NCBI GenBank assembly: GCA_036258055.1 | Contig: DATAEK010000153.1 | Coordinates: 1-55,667 of the forward strand | DNA length: 55,667 nucleotides | Origin: DATAEK01 sp036258055 | Lineage (GTDB): Bacteria; Acidobacteriota; Vicinamibacteria; Vicinamibacterales; 2-12-FULL-66-21 | Reading direction: 5' to 3' | Shown here: positions 27,078-36,283 of the stretch, piece after piece | How positions within the stretch are numbered: position 1 is the stretch's first letter | Layout: each line of letters starts with the position of its first letter | Notes under the pieces: model-generated | What the model was told of the DNA's origin: nothing | Database searches by the model: none | Seen by the model: only the letters and a program-made list of their open reading frames with translations | Translations under genes and position numbers: made by a program

Positions 27078-29918
27078 ATGCGCTTACGATCGCCCATCCT
27101 CCTGAGCCTCGCCCTCCTCACCCTTGCGATGCCCCTCGTTCCGCTTCACGCGCAGGCGCCTGCACCCGTCGCGCCTTCCGCCTTCGCGCCGACTGATCTC
27201 CTGCCGTTCGACCCGGCGGTGACGAAGGGGACGCTGCCGAACGGCCTGCAGTACTTCATCAGGCGCAACGGCAAGCCTGAGAAGCGGGTGCTGATGGAGC
27301 TCGCGGTCAAGGCGGGGTCGGTCGACGAGGCAGACGATCAGCAGGGCCTCGCGCATTTCCTGGAGCACATGGCGTTCAACGGCACGACGCACTTCAAAGC
27401 CGGAGAGCTCATCGCGACACTCGAGTCCAGCGGCGCCCGGATGGGCCCCCACGTCAACGCGTCGACGTCTTTCGACGAAACCATCTACATGTTCCAGCTT
27501 CCGACCGACAAAGAGGGGATTGTCGAGAAGGGGATGCAGGCGCTGTCGGACTTCGCCGGCGGGATGACCCTCGATCCGAAGGAGATCGACAAGGAACGCG
27601 GCGTGGTGATCGAGGAATGGCGCGGTGGGCTCGGGGCAGGCGCGCGCCTCCGCGATCAGCAGATTCCGGTGCTCTACTACCAGTCGAAATACGCCGAGCG
27701 GTTGCCGATCGGGAAGCCCGAGATCCTGAAGTCGTTCACGCCCGATCGGCTGAAGGCGTTCTACACCAAGTGGTATCGCCCCGATCGCATGGCGGTCGTG
27801 GTCGTCGGCGATGTCGATCCCGCGAAGATGGAAACGCTGGTCCGCTCACAGTTCGAGGGGATCCCGAAGCCGTCCACACCGGCGCCCGAGCGACACTACC
27901 CGGTTCCGCTGCCTGCCGAACTGCAAGTCAAGGTCGCCAGCGATTCCGAAGCGACGCAGTCGTCGGTTTCTCTGCTGCGCAAGCGTTCGACGGAACCGGA
28001 GACGCGCGTGTCGGATTACCGCGTGAGCCTCGTCCGCGGTCTCGTGTACCAGATGATGAACGATCGCTTCGACGAGATCTCGCGCAAGCCGGACGCGCCG
28101 TTCTTGAACGCGGGGGCGTTCAGCAGCGGCCTGTCATCGACGGTCGCGACGTTCTCGCTGAGCGCGAGCGTACAGGATGGCAAGATCGACGCAGGCCTGG
28201 CGTCGCTGGCGATCGAGGCCAAGCGCGTCAAGGAGCATGGCTTCGGAGCCGCCGAGCTCGATCGTGCCAAGAAGTGGACCCTCGCTGGTTACGAGCGCGC
28301 CTACTCTGAGCGGGACAAGAGCGAGAGCGGATCCTACGCGCAGGAGTACATCAGCTACTTCCTCGAGAACGAGCCGACCCCGGGCATCGAGTACGAGTAC
28401 CAGCTCGCGAAGGCCTTCATTCCAACCGTGACCGCGGCTGAGGTGAATGCCGCCGCGCGTGCGCTCTTCGCGGCGTCGTCGCAGGTTATCCTCGCGGTGT
28501 CGCCCCAGAAGCCGAACCTGGCCCTGCCGACCGAAGCGGAGCTCCGCGCAACCGTGGCCGCCACCGAGGCCGTGGCGGTGACCGCCTGGAACGACGAGGG
28601 CAGCGGCCGGGCGCTGATGGAGCACGTTCCGGAACCGGCGCGCGTGTCCAACCGCCGCGAGATCGCCGATCTCGGCGTCACCATCGTGGCGTTCCCCAAC
28701 GGCGTCGAGGCCTGGCTCAAGCCGACGGACTTCAAGAACGATCAGGTGGTCTTCTCGCTGACGGCGCCCGGCGGCAGCTCGTTGGCTCCGCCGGAGAAAT
28801 ATCCGGAGGCGCAGCTTGCCACCGCCCAGGTCGGGCTGTCTGGTGTCGGCGGCCACAACGCGGTGGAATTGCAGAAGCTGCTGGCTGGCAAGATCGCGTC
28901 GGCGTCGCCGTTCATTTCGCTCTCGACCCAGGGAATTTCCGGGTCGAGTACGCCGGCGAACCTCGAGACGGCGCTGCAGCTGCTGAACCTGAACTTCACC
29001 GCGCCCGGCGACGATCCCGAAGCGTTCTCCCTCATCAGGCGGCAGCTCGAAGCGTCCTACGCCAACCGCGATCGCAGCCCGAACATCGCGTTCGGGGAAA
29101 AACTGGCGCAGGTCAATACGATGAGCCACTACACGTCGCGGCCGCTCACGCTCGAGCGGATTGCCGCGCTCGATCGTAGCGCCATGACCTCGTTCTATCG
29201 CGACCGCTTCTCGAACGCGGCGGACTTCACCTTCTTCATGGTCGGCACTTTCAAGGTGGACGAGGCGATCCCGCTGGTGGCCCGCTACGTCGGCTCGCTG
29301 CCGTCGACCGGCAAGGCCACGAGCCAGATGAAGGACGTCGGGATCAAGTTTCCGCCGGCGACCGAGCGCGCCGCGGTCGTGAAAGGCCGCGAGCCGAAGA
29401 GCCTCGTGGCCGTCAGCTTCGCCGCGAATCCGGCGCTCGAGGAGAACGAACAGGGCCGCGCCGAAGCGGCCGCGGAAGTTCTGGAGATTGCACTCCGCGA
29501 CATTCTGCGGGAGGAGCTCGGCGAGACCTACAGCGTTTCGGTCGGGCTGACGCAGCGGCTGCCGCAGGTCGGCGGCGGGTTCATGGCCGTCAGCTTCGGC
29601 GGCGCGCCCGAGAACCTCGACAAGATGATCGACCGTGTCCTGCAGGAGGTCGCTCGCCTGCAGAAGGAAGGACCGTCGGCCGACCTTACCAACCGCGCGA
29701 AGGAAAGCGCGCGGCGCGCCTACGAGACGTCCATCAAGCAGAACGGCTTCTGGCTCGGCCGGCTGCAATCGGCCAAGCTGCTCGGCCGCGATCCCCTGCT
29801 GATCTTGCAGCGTCCGTCGAGAATCGACGCGATCACACCCGCGCTCCTCCAGGAATCGTTCAAAAAGTATTTCCCGTTGGATCGCTACACGGTCGTGACG
29901 CTCTCGCCGGAGCGCTGA
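27078..29918 (+). CDS. Secreted M16 family zinc peptidase (two-domain pitrilysin type)
   Basis: A 946-residue exported peptidase. A signal peptide ends near residue 26 (LHAQA). The inverted zinc motif HFLEH gives H93, E96 and H97, followed by AFNGT, with the distal glutamate in the KERGVVIEEWR helix. The second half is a non-catalytic M16 repeat, as is usual for 900-residue family members (PqqL-like). It probably degrades peptides in the periplasm. The start is taken at the ATG at 27078. An in-frame GTG at 27069 would add three residues, and neither has a well-spaced ribosome binding site. A REP begins 12 bases past the stop. Confidence 0.93.
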   Translation: MRLRSPILLSLALLTLAMPLVPLHAQAPAPVAPSAFAPTDLLPFDPAVTKGTLPNGLQYFIRRNGKPEKRVLMELAVKAGSVDEADDQQGLAHFLEHMAFNGTTHFKAGELIATLESSGARMGPHVNASTSFDETIYMFQLPTDKEGIVEKGMQALSDFAGGMTLDPKEIDKERGVVIEEWRGGLGAGARLRDQQIPVLYYQSKYAERLPIGKPEILKSFTPDRLKAFYTKWYRPDRMAVVVVGDVDPAKMETLVRSQFEGIPKPSTPAPERHYPVPLPAELQVKVASDSEATQSSVSLLRKRSTEPETRVSDYRVSLVRGLVYQMMNDRFDEISRKPDAPFLNAGAFSSGLSSTVATFSLSASVQDGKIDAGLASLAIEAKRVKEHGFGAAELDRAKKWTLAGYERAYSERDKSESGSYAQEYISYFLENEPTPGIEYEYQLAKAFIPTVTAAEVNAAARALFAASSQVILAVSPQKPNLALPTEAELRATVAATEAVAVTAWNDEGSGRALMEHVPEPARVSNRREIADLGVTIVAFPNGVEAWLKPTDFKNDQVVFSLTAPGGSSLAPPEKYPEAQLATAQVGLSGVGGHNAVELQKLLAGKIASASPFISLSTQGISGSSTPANLETALQLLNLNFTAPGDDPEAFSLIRRQLEASYANRDRSPNIAFGEKLAQVNTMSHYTSRPLTLERIAALDRSAMTSFYRDRFSNAADFTFFMVGTFKVDEAIPLVARYVGSLPSTGKATSQMKDVGIKFPPATERAAVVKGREPKSLVAVSFAANPALEENEQGRAEAAAEVLEIALRDILREELGETYSVSVGLTQRLPQVGGGFMAVSFGGAPENLDKMIDRVLQEVARLQKEGPSADLTNRAKESARRAYETSIKQNGFWLGRLQSAKLLGRDPLLILQRPSRIDAITPALLQESFKKYFPLDRYTVVTLSPER

Positions 29919-29929
29919 TACTTGCTGCG

Positions 29930-29954
29930 GTCCGGCTGAAGCCGGACGCTACCG
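29930..29954 (-). repeat. Single REP element between convergent genes
   Basis: GTCCGGCTGAAGCCGGAC (29930-29947) is followed by G-CTACCG, so on the - strand it reads CGGTAG-C-palindrome, identical in form to the REPs beside the RAYT gene 14 kb away. It occupies most of the 38-base gap between the converging M16 gene and the 29957 gene, and starts 2 bases after the latter's stop. Confidence 0.9.
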
Positions 29955-29956
29955 GA

Positions 29957-32209
29957 TCAGCGGGTCCTGTAACGGAAACTGACCGTCAGCTCCTCGTCCA
30001 CGACCAGCGGTTTCACGAACTGATGCGACGTGCCGGCGCGGGGTACCTCGATGCGCACCGGCAGTACGCCGACCGCGCGGCGCTGCAGGTTCTGCACATT
30101 GGCTGACGGTGCAGTCGCCGCGTCATTCTGGTTGACCTGACGCTGTCGCGTGACGTCGTCTTTGGTGCGAAACGTCACGCCGCTTTCCGTGCTCCGGGTG
30201 TCGATGAGCGGCGCGTCGGCGCTCACGCTGACCGTCTCCGCGAGCAGTCCCACCTGCATCGTGAAGTCGACTTGCCGCGGCCGCTGATCGAAGACGAGCG
30301 GACGCTGCGTGGTCTTGAAGCCCTGGAGCTGGCTGGTGACCCGAATTGGGCCCGATGGAACGTTGTCGACGACGTAGATGCCGTCAGCGTTTGTGACAGC
30401 GGTACGAGAGCGCCCGGAGCCGGTGACCGTGATCGTGACCCCGGGTACGACTGCGCCGGTTGGGTCGACCACACGTCCGGCGAGCTGACCACTCGACAGA
30501 GCGATCTGATTGACCGCGCTAAACGCGCCGGCGAGCGCACCCTCGTCGTCAGACGGAAGCTTGTTCACGAGCGATCCAGGAATCATGCTGCCGTCGAAGC
30601 GATCCGCGCGATAGCGATCGGGAACGAAGAGCTCCCACTCGACGATGCCGACCGGCAGATCCATGCGCGGCAGCGTCATCTGCATGTTGCCTTTCTTCGC
30701 GAACGGCGTACCGGCGTGAAGGTAGACGAACGACACTGCATACGCTCCGTCAGGTCTGAACCCCGGGCGAAGCAGGGGGACGCGGATGCCATCACGACCT
30801 TCGACCGGCTTGGCGGCGCCGCCGCCGACTTCGGCGGAGAGCATCGACGCCCCGGGTGGCAGCGTCACCTTCACGAAGGGTTGGGCGCGATTGCGCACCC
30901 ACAGGGTCACTTCGGTCAGGGCCCGCCCTTCGCTCGTCACGAGCGTCGTGGCGACGGCACGATCGGCTGCAGCTGCGAGGACCGCTGCGTCGGGGAAGCG
31001 CTTCACGTCCAGCGACAGCAATGGCGTGCTCTCGGGCGTGCGCTGATACCGGAAAGCGGCCAGCAGCGATTGATGTGCGATCGACGTGAGCGCGGGATTG
31101 ACCTCGCGGACGTCCATGCGGCGAAGGCCTGGTATGTCCGTAGCGGTCACGTCGAGTGTTCCCGTGCCTTCGACGGCGACCTCGCCGGTCTCGCGCTGCG
31201 CCGCCCGCACGCTGGGGAAGGCCGTCTGGTAGGTGAAGGATCCACCGCCAGTCGTTCGCTCGAGCGCGACCAGAAACTGATGACGGCGTTGCGAGGCGTT
31301 CAAGCTGAGCGTCAGATCGTTCCCGCGTTGATCGCGCCCATCGATCGTAACCCCGGTGACGCCGGTGACCTCGTACCCGGCGGGGATTGCGACGGTGACA
31401 TTGGTCAATTCCCCTTGCACCACGTTGAGATCCACCAGCGTCAACAGTCGAACTTCCGCCTCGGCGATCGTCACCAGGGTCTGCAGGCTCGCGAGCGTTC
31501 GTGCCTCGCGCGCGGGTACCGCCGGAGCGGTGTCACGATTGGTCCACCAGACCTGCGCGGGCGAGCCCGGTACGAGCGTGACGTCGATCGTCGTGCGGCC
31601 GTTGGCCGACGTGCGATTCAGCACGAGACCAGGCGAGACGCGCACGTCCGTCTGTTCTCCAGGCACGTCGATCGTTGCGGTGGCGCTGCCGGCGGGCGGA
31701 ACGGGCAGCGCGAACGATGCGCGTCCCGGCGCCACCACAATCGGCACGCCGGCCTCGAGCGTCGCCGCGAAGCTGCCAGGCCCGGTCAGCATGGCGAAGT
31801 GCGTATCGCCTTCCGCCATCAGCGGCAGCGGCCGGTCGCCCATCGCGGCCGACAGCAGCGTCGCACCTGCGATGAGCGGCACCTTGATCGTGCCGGCGCG
31901 CAGAACGTCGCCGCTGACCTGGATGGTCGCGTTGGCCATCGTCCCATTGACCGTGACGCGAAGGCTTGCGCGCGTGAGCGCGGCGGGAAGGGGTGCCGTG
32001 TCCGGTGTCACAGGCGGACGGTTCGCGAGATCGAGCAGACGATCGTATTCCGTGCGCGTCAGGGTGACCGTGCCGGTGGGGCCGGCCGGGTCCGGACGGA
32101 CGCCCTGCGCGGTGGCCGACGTCGCACACACAATCGAGGCGGTCACGGCGAGCGCGAGGCGCGCCGCGGTCGTTGAACGAGCGATCGAGTCTGCGGTTAC
32201 GTGAGTCAT
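29957..32209 (-). CDS. Exported beta-rich protein with carboxypeptidase-regulatory-like domain (paralogue 1)
   Basis: A 750-residue exported protein with an N-terminal signal region ending near ATAQG (about 35). About 45-560 consist of repeated beta-strand segments (LRVTVNGTMANATIQV, RETGEVAVEGTGTLDV, TLPPGASMLSAEVGG). About 570-660 form a CarboxypepD_reg-like domain (GRVVDPTGAVVPGVTITVTG, NADGIYVVDNVPSG) of the kind that starts many TonB-dependent receptors. The C-terminus ends in a beta strand, VSFRYRTR. The body is clearly related to the gene directly upstream, with which it overlaps by four bases (ATGA). GGAGGTGA precedes the ATG. No family name recognised. An envelope-anchored structural or binding role is inference. 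Confidence 0.82.
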   Translation of the reverse strand: MTHVTADSIARSTTAARLALAVTASIVCATSATAQGVRPDPAGPTGTVTLTRTEYDRLLDLANRPPVTPDTAPLPAALTRASLRVTVNGTMANATIQVSGDVLRAGTIKVPLIAGATLLSAAMGDRPLPLMAEGDTHFAMLTGPGSFAATLEAGVPIVVAPGRASFALPVPPAGSATATIDVPGEQTDVRVSPGLVLNRTSANGRTTIDVTLVPGSPAQVWWTNRDTAPAVPAREARTLASLQTLVTIAEAEVRLLTLVDLNVVQGELTNVTVAIPAGYEVTGVTGVTIDGRDQRGNDLTLSLNASQRRHQFLVALERTTGGGSFTYQTAFPSVRAAQRETGEVAVEGTGTLDVTATDIPGLRRMDVREVNPALTSIAHQSLLAAFRYQRTPESTPLLSLDVKRFPDAAVLAAAADRAVATTLVTSEGRALTEVTLWVRNRAQPFVKVTLPPGASMLSAEVGGGAAKPVEGRDGIRVPLLRPGFRPDGAYAVSFVYLHAGTPFAKKGNMQMTLPRMDLPVGIVEWELFVPDRYRADRFDGSMIPGSLVNKLPSDDEGALAGAFSAVNQIALSSGQLAGRVVDPTGAVVPGVTITVTGSGRSRTAVTNADGIYVVDNVPSGPIRVTSQLQGFKTTQRPLVFDQRPRQVDFTMQVGLLAETVSVSADAPLIDTRSTESGVTFRTKDDVTRQRQVNQNDAATAPSANVQNLQRRAVGVLPVRIEVPRAGTSHQFVKPLVVDEELTVSFRYRTR

Positions 32210-34101
32210 CGGTCACCTCCACGGCGGTACTCGATCTCGAGCGAGGGCGGCTGGCGTTCGGCGGTGAGCTCGGCGGCCAGGAAGATCGAGGGACCGAACT
32301 CCGGAAAGATCACGTCGATGGGCACTGCACCCTGACGCGTGCGGCCCGCCTGCTTTTCGAACTTGTCCACCAGCACCTGCATCGTCTTCGAGCTGTCCTC
32401 GCGCGCGGACTTCGACGCTTGTCCACTCGCTTCGAGCGCCGGCGCGGGTGGGGGCGGAGGTGGAGATGGAACCGGCGGCGGTCCCGCTTTCAACCCCACG
32501 CTCCACGGTCCGGAATCCTGCTCGAGACGAAAGACGCCAGGCCTGGTCTCGATCTGAAATCGCGGAGAGTAGTGGAGCGTGAGGCCCGTCCTCGAGACGG
32601 GCAGATCAACCGCCGGCAGCGCGAGCTGCGAGGTACCTTTCTCGGACCATCGTTCGGTCTTCTGCAGGTACACGAGCTCGACGATGAAGACTGGCGCTTC
32701 TTCGCCGGCGCGCCCCTTCTGCAGCGGCAGCAGCAGACCACCGTCGGCCGAGAGTCCTGGTCGAACCGGGCGCCCCGCGAGCGCAGCGCTCCAGAGCGTG
32801 CTCTCAGGTGGCAAGGCAACCGCGAGGAAGCTGCGCTGGTTGTTACGCACGGCGTATCGCGCCCGGACCAGCACGCGGCCGTCTTCGCCCACGAGCGTGT
32901 CGTAGCGTGCTTCCTCGACGTTGGCGACGAGGACCGCTTGGGGCGTGTAGCGCGATACGGTGACCGTGAGGTCGCGTGGCGACGTGCCGGCGAGTGGCTT
33001 GTATTGGAACGCGACCATCGACGGTGATTCGCGGCCGGCGACGACCTCTCCCAGATCTGTGACGTCGGCCGCTTCGAGCCCGTGCTGCTGGCGTTCGCCG
33101 ATCTCGCCCGGACCCATGACGTCGACGGCGACGCCGCCGGTTTCGCGCTCAGCGGACGGCACCCGAACCAGCGGCACCGCGATCGAGCCCTCGCGCGGCG
33201 TGCGCGTTTCCGCCGTGACGACGAACGAGGCGTCGGTCGCGACAGGTTCCAGGAAGGTCACCGTCAGCACGCACGAGTCGAGCGTCCAGTCGGCAACCAT
33301 CGCGCCTGCGACCTGATTGACCGCCAGGCCGTCGGGCAGCGCCAGAGCGATCTGTCGGGCCAGACCTTGCCGCACGTCCACGCGCACACTGACCGTCACC
33401 TGGCTCGTGTCCTCCCCGACCGCGACGAGCTGGGTCACGCGCGCAGCTGTGCGAAGGGGCAGTGCTGCCCGAGTGTCGTCCGCCTTGCGTTTCCACGAAA
33501 ACGTCAGGGGACGGCCGGGACTGCCATAGACGGTCCACTGGCGGCCGTTTGTGGTGTCGCGCTCCTGGGCGACGAGTCCACCACTCACGGACACGTCCAC
33601 GCCCGTTCGCGGAATGGCGAGCGCGACGGCGGAGAGCGCGGACGAGGACGAGGGAAGCGTCATGGACTCGGCGCCGGCAGCGCTCGCCACGGGCACGACC
33701 ACGTCGAGCGTCAGGGTTGCGCGTCCGGGGCGCGAGATCAGCACCCGCGGCGGCGTGCCGCTGACGATCGTCGTCTGCCGTCCGTCGATGCGTGCGTCGC
33801 GCACGAGGATCCCGGCGGGGACCTGCACGCTCACCCAACCCTGCTTCAGGACGTCGATGGTCAGGCGCGCTTGCCCGACCGCCGTGTCACCAACCGCGCG
33901 CAGGTCGTAGTCCACCCGTGACAGCGTCGCATCGACCGGGGGAGGGGAAGGGTCGGATGTTGCCGGAAACGCGCGGCTTCGCAGCGATCGATATTCATCG
34001 ATGGGCAGCACGACCCAGCCTTCCGCGCGCGGTGGCTCTTGTGCGTGGAGGGATGAAAAGAGCGCGAGAAACGCCAGACATGTCCCAATGGCTCGCGACA
34101 T
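32206..34101 (-). CDS. Exported beta-rich protein of unknown function (paralogue 2)
   Basis: A 631-residue exported protein with a signal peptide ending near LHAQE (about 20). It opens with GWVVLPIDEYRSLR and then mirrors paralogue 1: RLTIDVLKQGWVSVQVPAG, SAERETGGVAVDVMG, YDTLVGEDGRVLVRARYAVRN and LPPESTLWSAALAGRPV. It lacks the carboxypeptidase-like insertion and has instead a proline run (PPPVPSPPPPPPAPALEAS, about 535-555) and a Lys/Glu helix before a final beta segment ending LEIEYRR. The ATG at 34101 is preferred to an upstream in-frame codon at 34134 because AGGAGGAGG lies just before it. First gene of the two-gene operon. Confidence 0.82.
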   Translation of the reverse strand: MSRAIGTCLAFLALFSSLHAQEPPRAEGWVVLPIDEYRSLRSRAFPATSDPSPPPVDATLSRVDYDLRAVGDTAVGQARLTIDVLKQGWVSVQVPAGILVRDARIDGRQTTIVSGTPPRVLISRPGRATLTLDVVVPVASAAGAESMTLPSSSSALSAVALAIPRTGVDVSVSGGLVAQERDTTNGRQWTVYGSPGRPLTFSWKRKADDTRAALPLRTAARVTQLVAVGEDTSQVTVSVRVDVRQGLARQIALALPDGLAVNQVAGAMVADWTLDSCVLTVTFLEPVATDASFVVTAETRTPREGSIAVPLVRVPSAERETGGVAVDVMGPGEIGERQQHGLEAADVTDLGEVVAGRESPSMVAFQYKPLAGTSPRDLTVTVSRYTPQAVLVANVEEARYDTLVGEDGRVLVRARYAVRNNQRSFLAVALPPESTLWSAALAGRPVRPGLSADGGLLLPLQKGRAGEEAPVFIVELVYLQKTERWSEKGTSQLALPAVDLPVSRTGLTLHYSPRFQIETRPGVFRLEQDSGPWSVGLKAGPPPVPSPPPPPPAPALEASGQASKSAREDSSKTMQVLVDKFEKQAGRTRQGAVPIDVIFPEFGPSIFLAAELTAERQPPSLEIEYRRGGDR

Positions 34102-34542
34102 CGCGACCTCCTCCTGTTGGCGGCGATTGGCCACGCCGTGGTGACTGATCGTGCCGGCCGATACACTTCAGACGTTCGCGGGCGGTTTTCCGTCGGTTCC
34201 GGATCGACGGGCGCTCGTCCGATCAGATCAGGAACGATCCCACGACGAGATCTTGCAGTCCGGCCGCGTGCCGGGCGTGAACCGCGGCGGATCGACGAGC
34301 AGATTTGTAAGCTTGCGCATCCGCCCGTGCGTCGCACGGAGTGCAAGTCGGTGGCCGTGGCGGGCGTGCCAGCGCGACACACCGCGTGGCGACTGATCGA
34401 ATCGCGCTCAAACAATGGTGCAGCGCGCGGTTACACGCGACCGCGCGTCACCGCGGCTTCAGGAGAGAACACTCATGCCAGCCGAAAGGGAATCCATTCC
34501 TTTGTAAACAGGATCGGTGGGATTGAACGCCACTCGCGGAGA
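34102..34542. other. Intergenic region, 441 bases, no gene seen
   Basis: Lies between the start of paralogue 2 and the end of the M20 amidohydrolase gene. Short frames are open here on both strands, but none has a start with a ribosome binding site or a recognisable product. The promoter of the paralogue operon should lie near its right-hand side of 34101. Confidence 0.5.
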
Positions 34543-35874
34543 TCAGCCGACGCGGTCCATCTCGAGGACGGTGCGGAGCAGGACGTCCGCGCCCTGCGCG
34601 CAATCCTGCCAGCCGGTCAGCTCTTTCGGCGAGTGGCTGATACCGCCGACGCTGGGCACGAAGATCATGCCCATGGGCACGAGCTGCGCCATCATCTGCG
34701 CGTCGTGTCCGGCGCCGCTCGGCAGCCGTCGCGATTCCAGCGTGAGGCCGCCCGCCGCGCGCTCGATCGCGAGCTGCACGTCGGTAGAAGCGCTGGCGGG
34801 AGGATTGCGGCCCGCATCGAGAAGCTCGATCCGCGTCCCGGTCGCCGACGCGATGTCCTGCGCTCGCGCGCGGAGTGCCGTCCCCATCGCTTCGAGCCTC
34901 GTCGTTGAGAGATCGCGGAACTCGATGGTCAGCCGTGCCGAACCCGGGATCACGTTCGGCGCGTTGGGCGTGAGCTCCAGATGCCCGACCGTCCCAACCT
35001 GACGGCCGGGCTCTCGGGTCGCGACTTCGCGCACGGCCAGCGCGAGCTGAGATGCGGCCACGAGCGCATCCTGCCGCTCGTTCATTGGCGTCGTCCCCGC
35101 ATGATTGGCAAAGCCCGTCACGATCGCGTCGTAGCGGTCGATGGCGACGATCCCTTCGACGACGCCGACCGGGATGTGGGCGCGATCGAGCGTCCCGCCC
35201 TGCTCGATGTGCAGCTCCAGGTAGCAGTGCCAGGATCCCTTCGGGCGCCTCGCGTCGAGGATGCGGTCGGGATCGCCGCCGATGCGACGGATCGCATCCG
35301 CCCGCCGGATGCCGTTCCAGACCTCGTCCATGTCGGCCGGCTTGATATCGCCGGCAACGATCCGGCTGCAGGCCAGACCACGGCCGAACGCGACGCCTTC
35401 CTCGTGCGCCCAGACCACCATCTCGAGTGGATGCCGAGTAGCCATGCCGGCGGCGTTGAACGCTTCTATCGCACCAAGCGCCGAGAGCGAGCCCAGATCG
35501 CCATCGAAGTTGCCGCCGTTCGGAACCGAGTCGATGTGCGATCCGAACAGGATTGGTTTGAGGGCTGTGTCGCCACCAGGCCGGCGGCCGAAGATGTTCC
35601 CCGCCGGGTCGATTCGGGTGTCGAGCCCAGCCGCGCGCATCAGGCCGATGACGTACTCGCGGCCCTGAAGATCAGCGTCGGAGTACGCCACCCGGCTCAC
35701 GCCGTCGGCAAAAGATCCGCTGGCGGGACGCCCGAACGTGCTCAGGCGCTCGAGACGGCTGCGGAGCGCCGCACCGTCCACGCGGGGATCCGGCGGCGTT
35801 CGTGCGCGCAATGCGGCGGTCGCGACCGGTGCCGCGAGCCCGGCGACGAAGGCACGGCGGGTGAGGAGAAGCAT
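34543..35874 (-). CDS. M20 hydantoinase/carbamoylase-type amidohydrolase
   Basis: A 443-residue enzyme with an N-terminal LLTRRAFVAGLAAPVA segment that looks like a Tat signal, so it may be exported. Its motifs match the N-carbamoyl-L-amino-acid hydrolase / allantoate amidohydrolase group: GSHIDSVPNGGNFDGDLG (dizinc His and Asp), WAHEEG (catalytic Glu pair), LELHIEQG and GFANHAGTTPM (dimer-interface residues that bind the substrate carboxylate). Likely hydrolyses a ureido or carbamoyl group. The exact substrate cannot be read. It is alone in its transcription unit. Confidence 0.88.
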   Translation of the reverse strand: MLLLTRRAFVAGLAAPVATAALRARTPPDPRVDGAALRSRLERLSTFGRPASGSFADGVSRVAYSDADLQGREYVIGLMRAAGLDTRIDPAGNIFGRRPGGDTALKPILFGSHIDSVPNGGNFDGDLGSLSALGAIEAFNAAGMATRHPLEMVVWAHEEGVAFGRGLACSRIVAGDIKPADMDEVWNGIRRADAIRRIGGDPDRILDARRPKGSWHCYLELHIEQGGTLDRAHIPVGVVEGIVAIDRYDAIVTGFANHAGTTPMNERQDALVAASQLALAVREVATREPGRQVGTVGHLELTPNAPNVIPGSARLTIEFRDLSTTRLEAMGTALRARAQDIASATGTRIELLDAGRNPPASASTDVQLAIERAAGGLTLESRRLPSGAGHDAQMMAQLVPMGMIFVPSVGGISHSPKELTGWQDCAQGADVLLRTVLEMDRVG

Positions 35875-35919
35875 GGACGGTGAGACGATACATCAGGTTA
35901 GGTAACAATCGGGTGCGCC

Positions 35920-36014
35920 GTGGCCCCTGAGTCAAAGCCCCGCGTGGTCATCGTCACCGGTGCCGGCGGTAGCGGGTGCGGCCGTGCGATTGCCGGCCGG
36001 TTCGCCGCGCCTCG
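35920..36014 (+). pseudogene. Remnant of a short-chain dehydrogenase (N-terminal Rossmann motif only)
   Basis: From a GTG at 35920 the frame reads PRVVIVTGAGGSGCGRAIAGRF, with the TGxxxGxG dinucleotide fingerprint that opens SDR enzymes, and then runs into unrelated sequence after about 30 codons. Only the cofactor-binding start of the protein is left. The fragment is short, so the match could in part be chance. Confidence 0.4.
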
Positions 36015-36236
36015 GAGATCGCGGTGTCCGGGACACACGGCAGCGGCAAGAGCACGCTCGTCGACGCATTCCTACGCGCGGATCCAGAGTACGCACACGA
36101 GCCCGAACCGTACGTGGGGCTGCAGGTCCTGATTCGGCAAGACGCATCCGGGGTCTCTCGACACCGGTCACGCGGTCACGGTGACGTGCGCCTGAGGGGC
36201 CGCCTGGAACGCCCGCTGATCGGCGCCTGCGTATAA
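36015..36236 (+). pseudogene. Remnant of a P-loop NTPase/kinase (N-terminal part only)
   Basis: Directly after the SDR-like fragment, in another frame, comes EIAVSGTHGSGKSTLVDAFL followed by RADPEYAHEPEPYV. GTHGSGKST is a good Walker A motif and the following segment looks like a nucleoside- or AAA-type kinase. The similarity fades after about 35 codons into arginine-rich shadow sequence that ends at 36236. There is no start codon in a sensible place, so I call it a broken gene. Confidence 0.45.
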
Positions 36237-36283
36237 TGACCTCTCGCTGACCGACGTCGGTGAATCGAGAAGGCGAACCCGTC

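Noticed and set aside
28134..29768. A 544-codon open frame on the - strand
   Set aside because: Antisense to the M16 peptidase and rich in Arg; no domain.
34320..34480. Possible LacI-type helix-turn-helix remnant (AGVPARHTAWRLIESRSNN-like reading)
   Set aside because: The spacing between the AGV and T positions is one residue too long for the LacI pattern and nothing else of a LacI protein follows.
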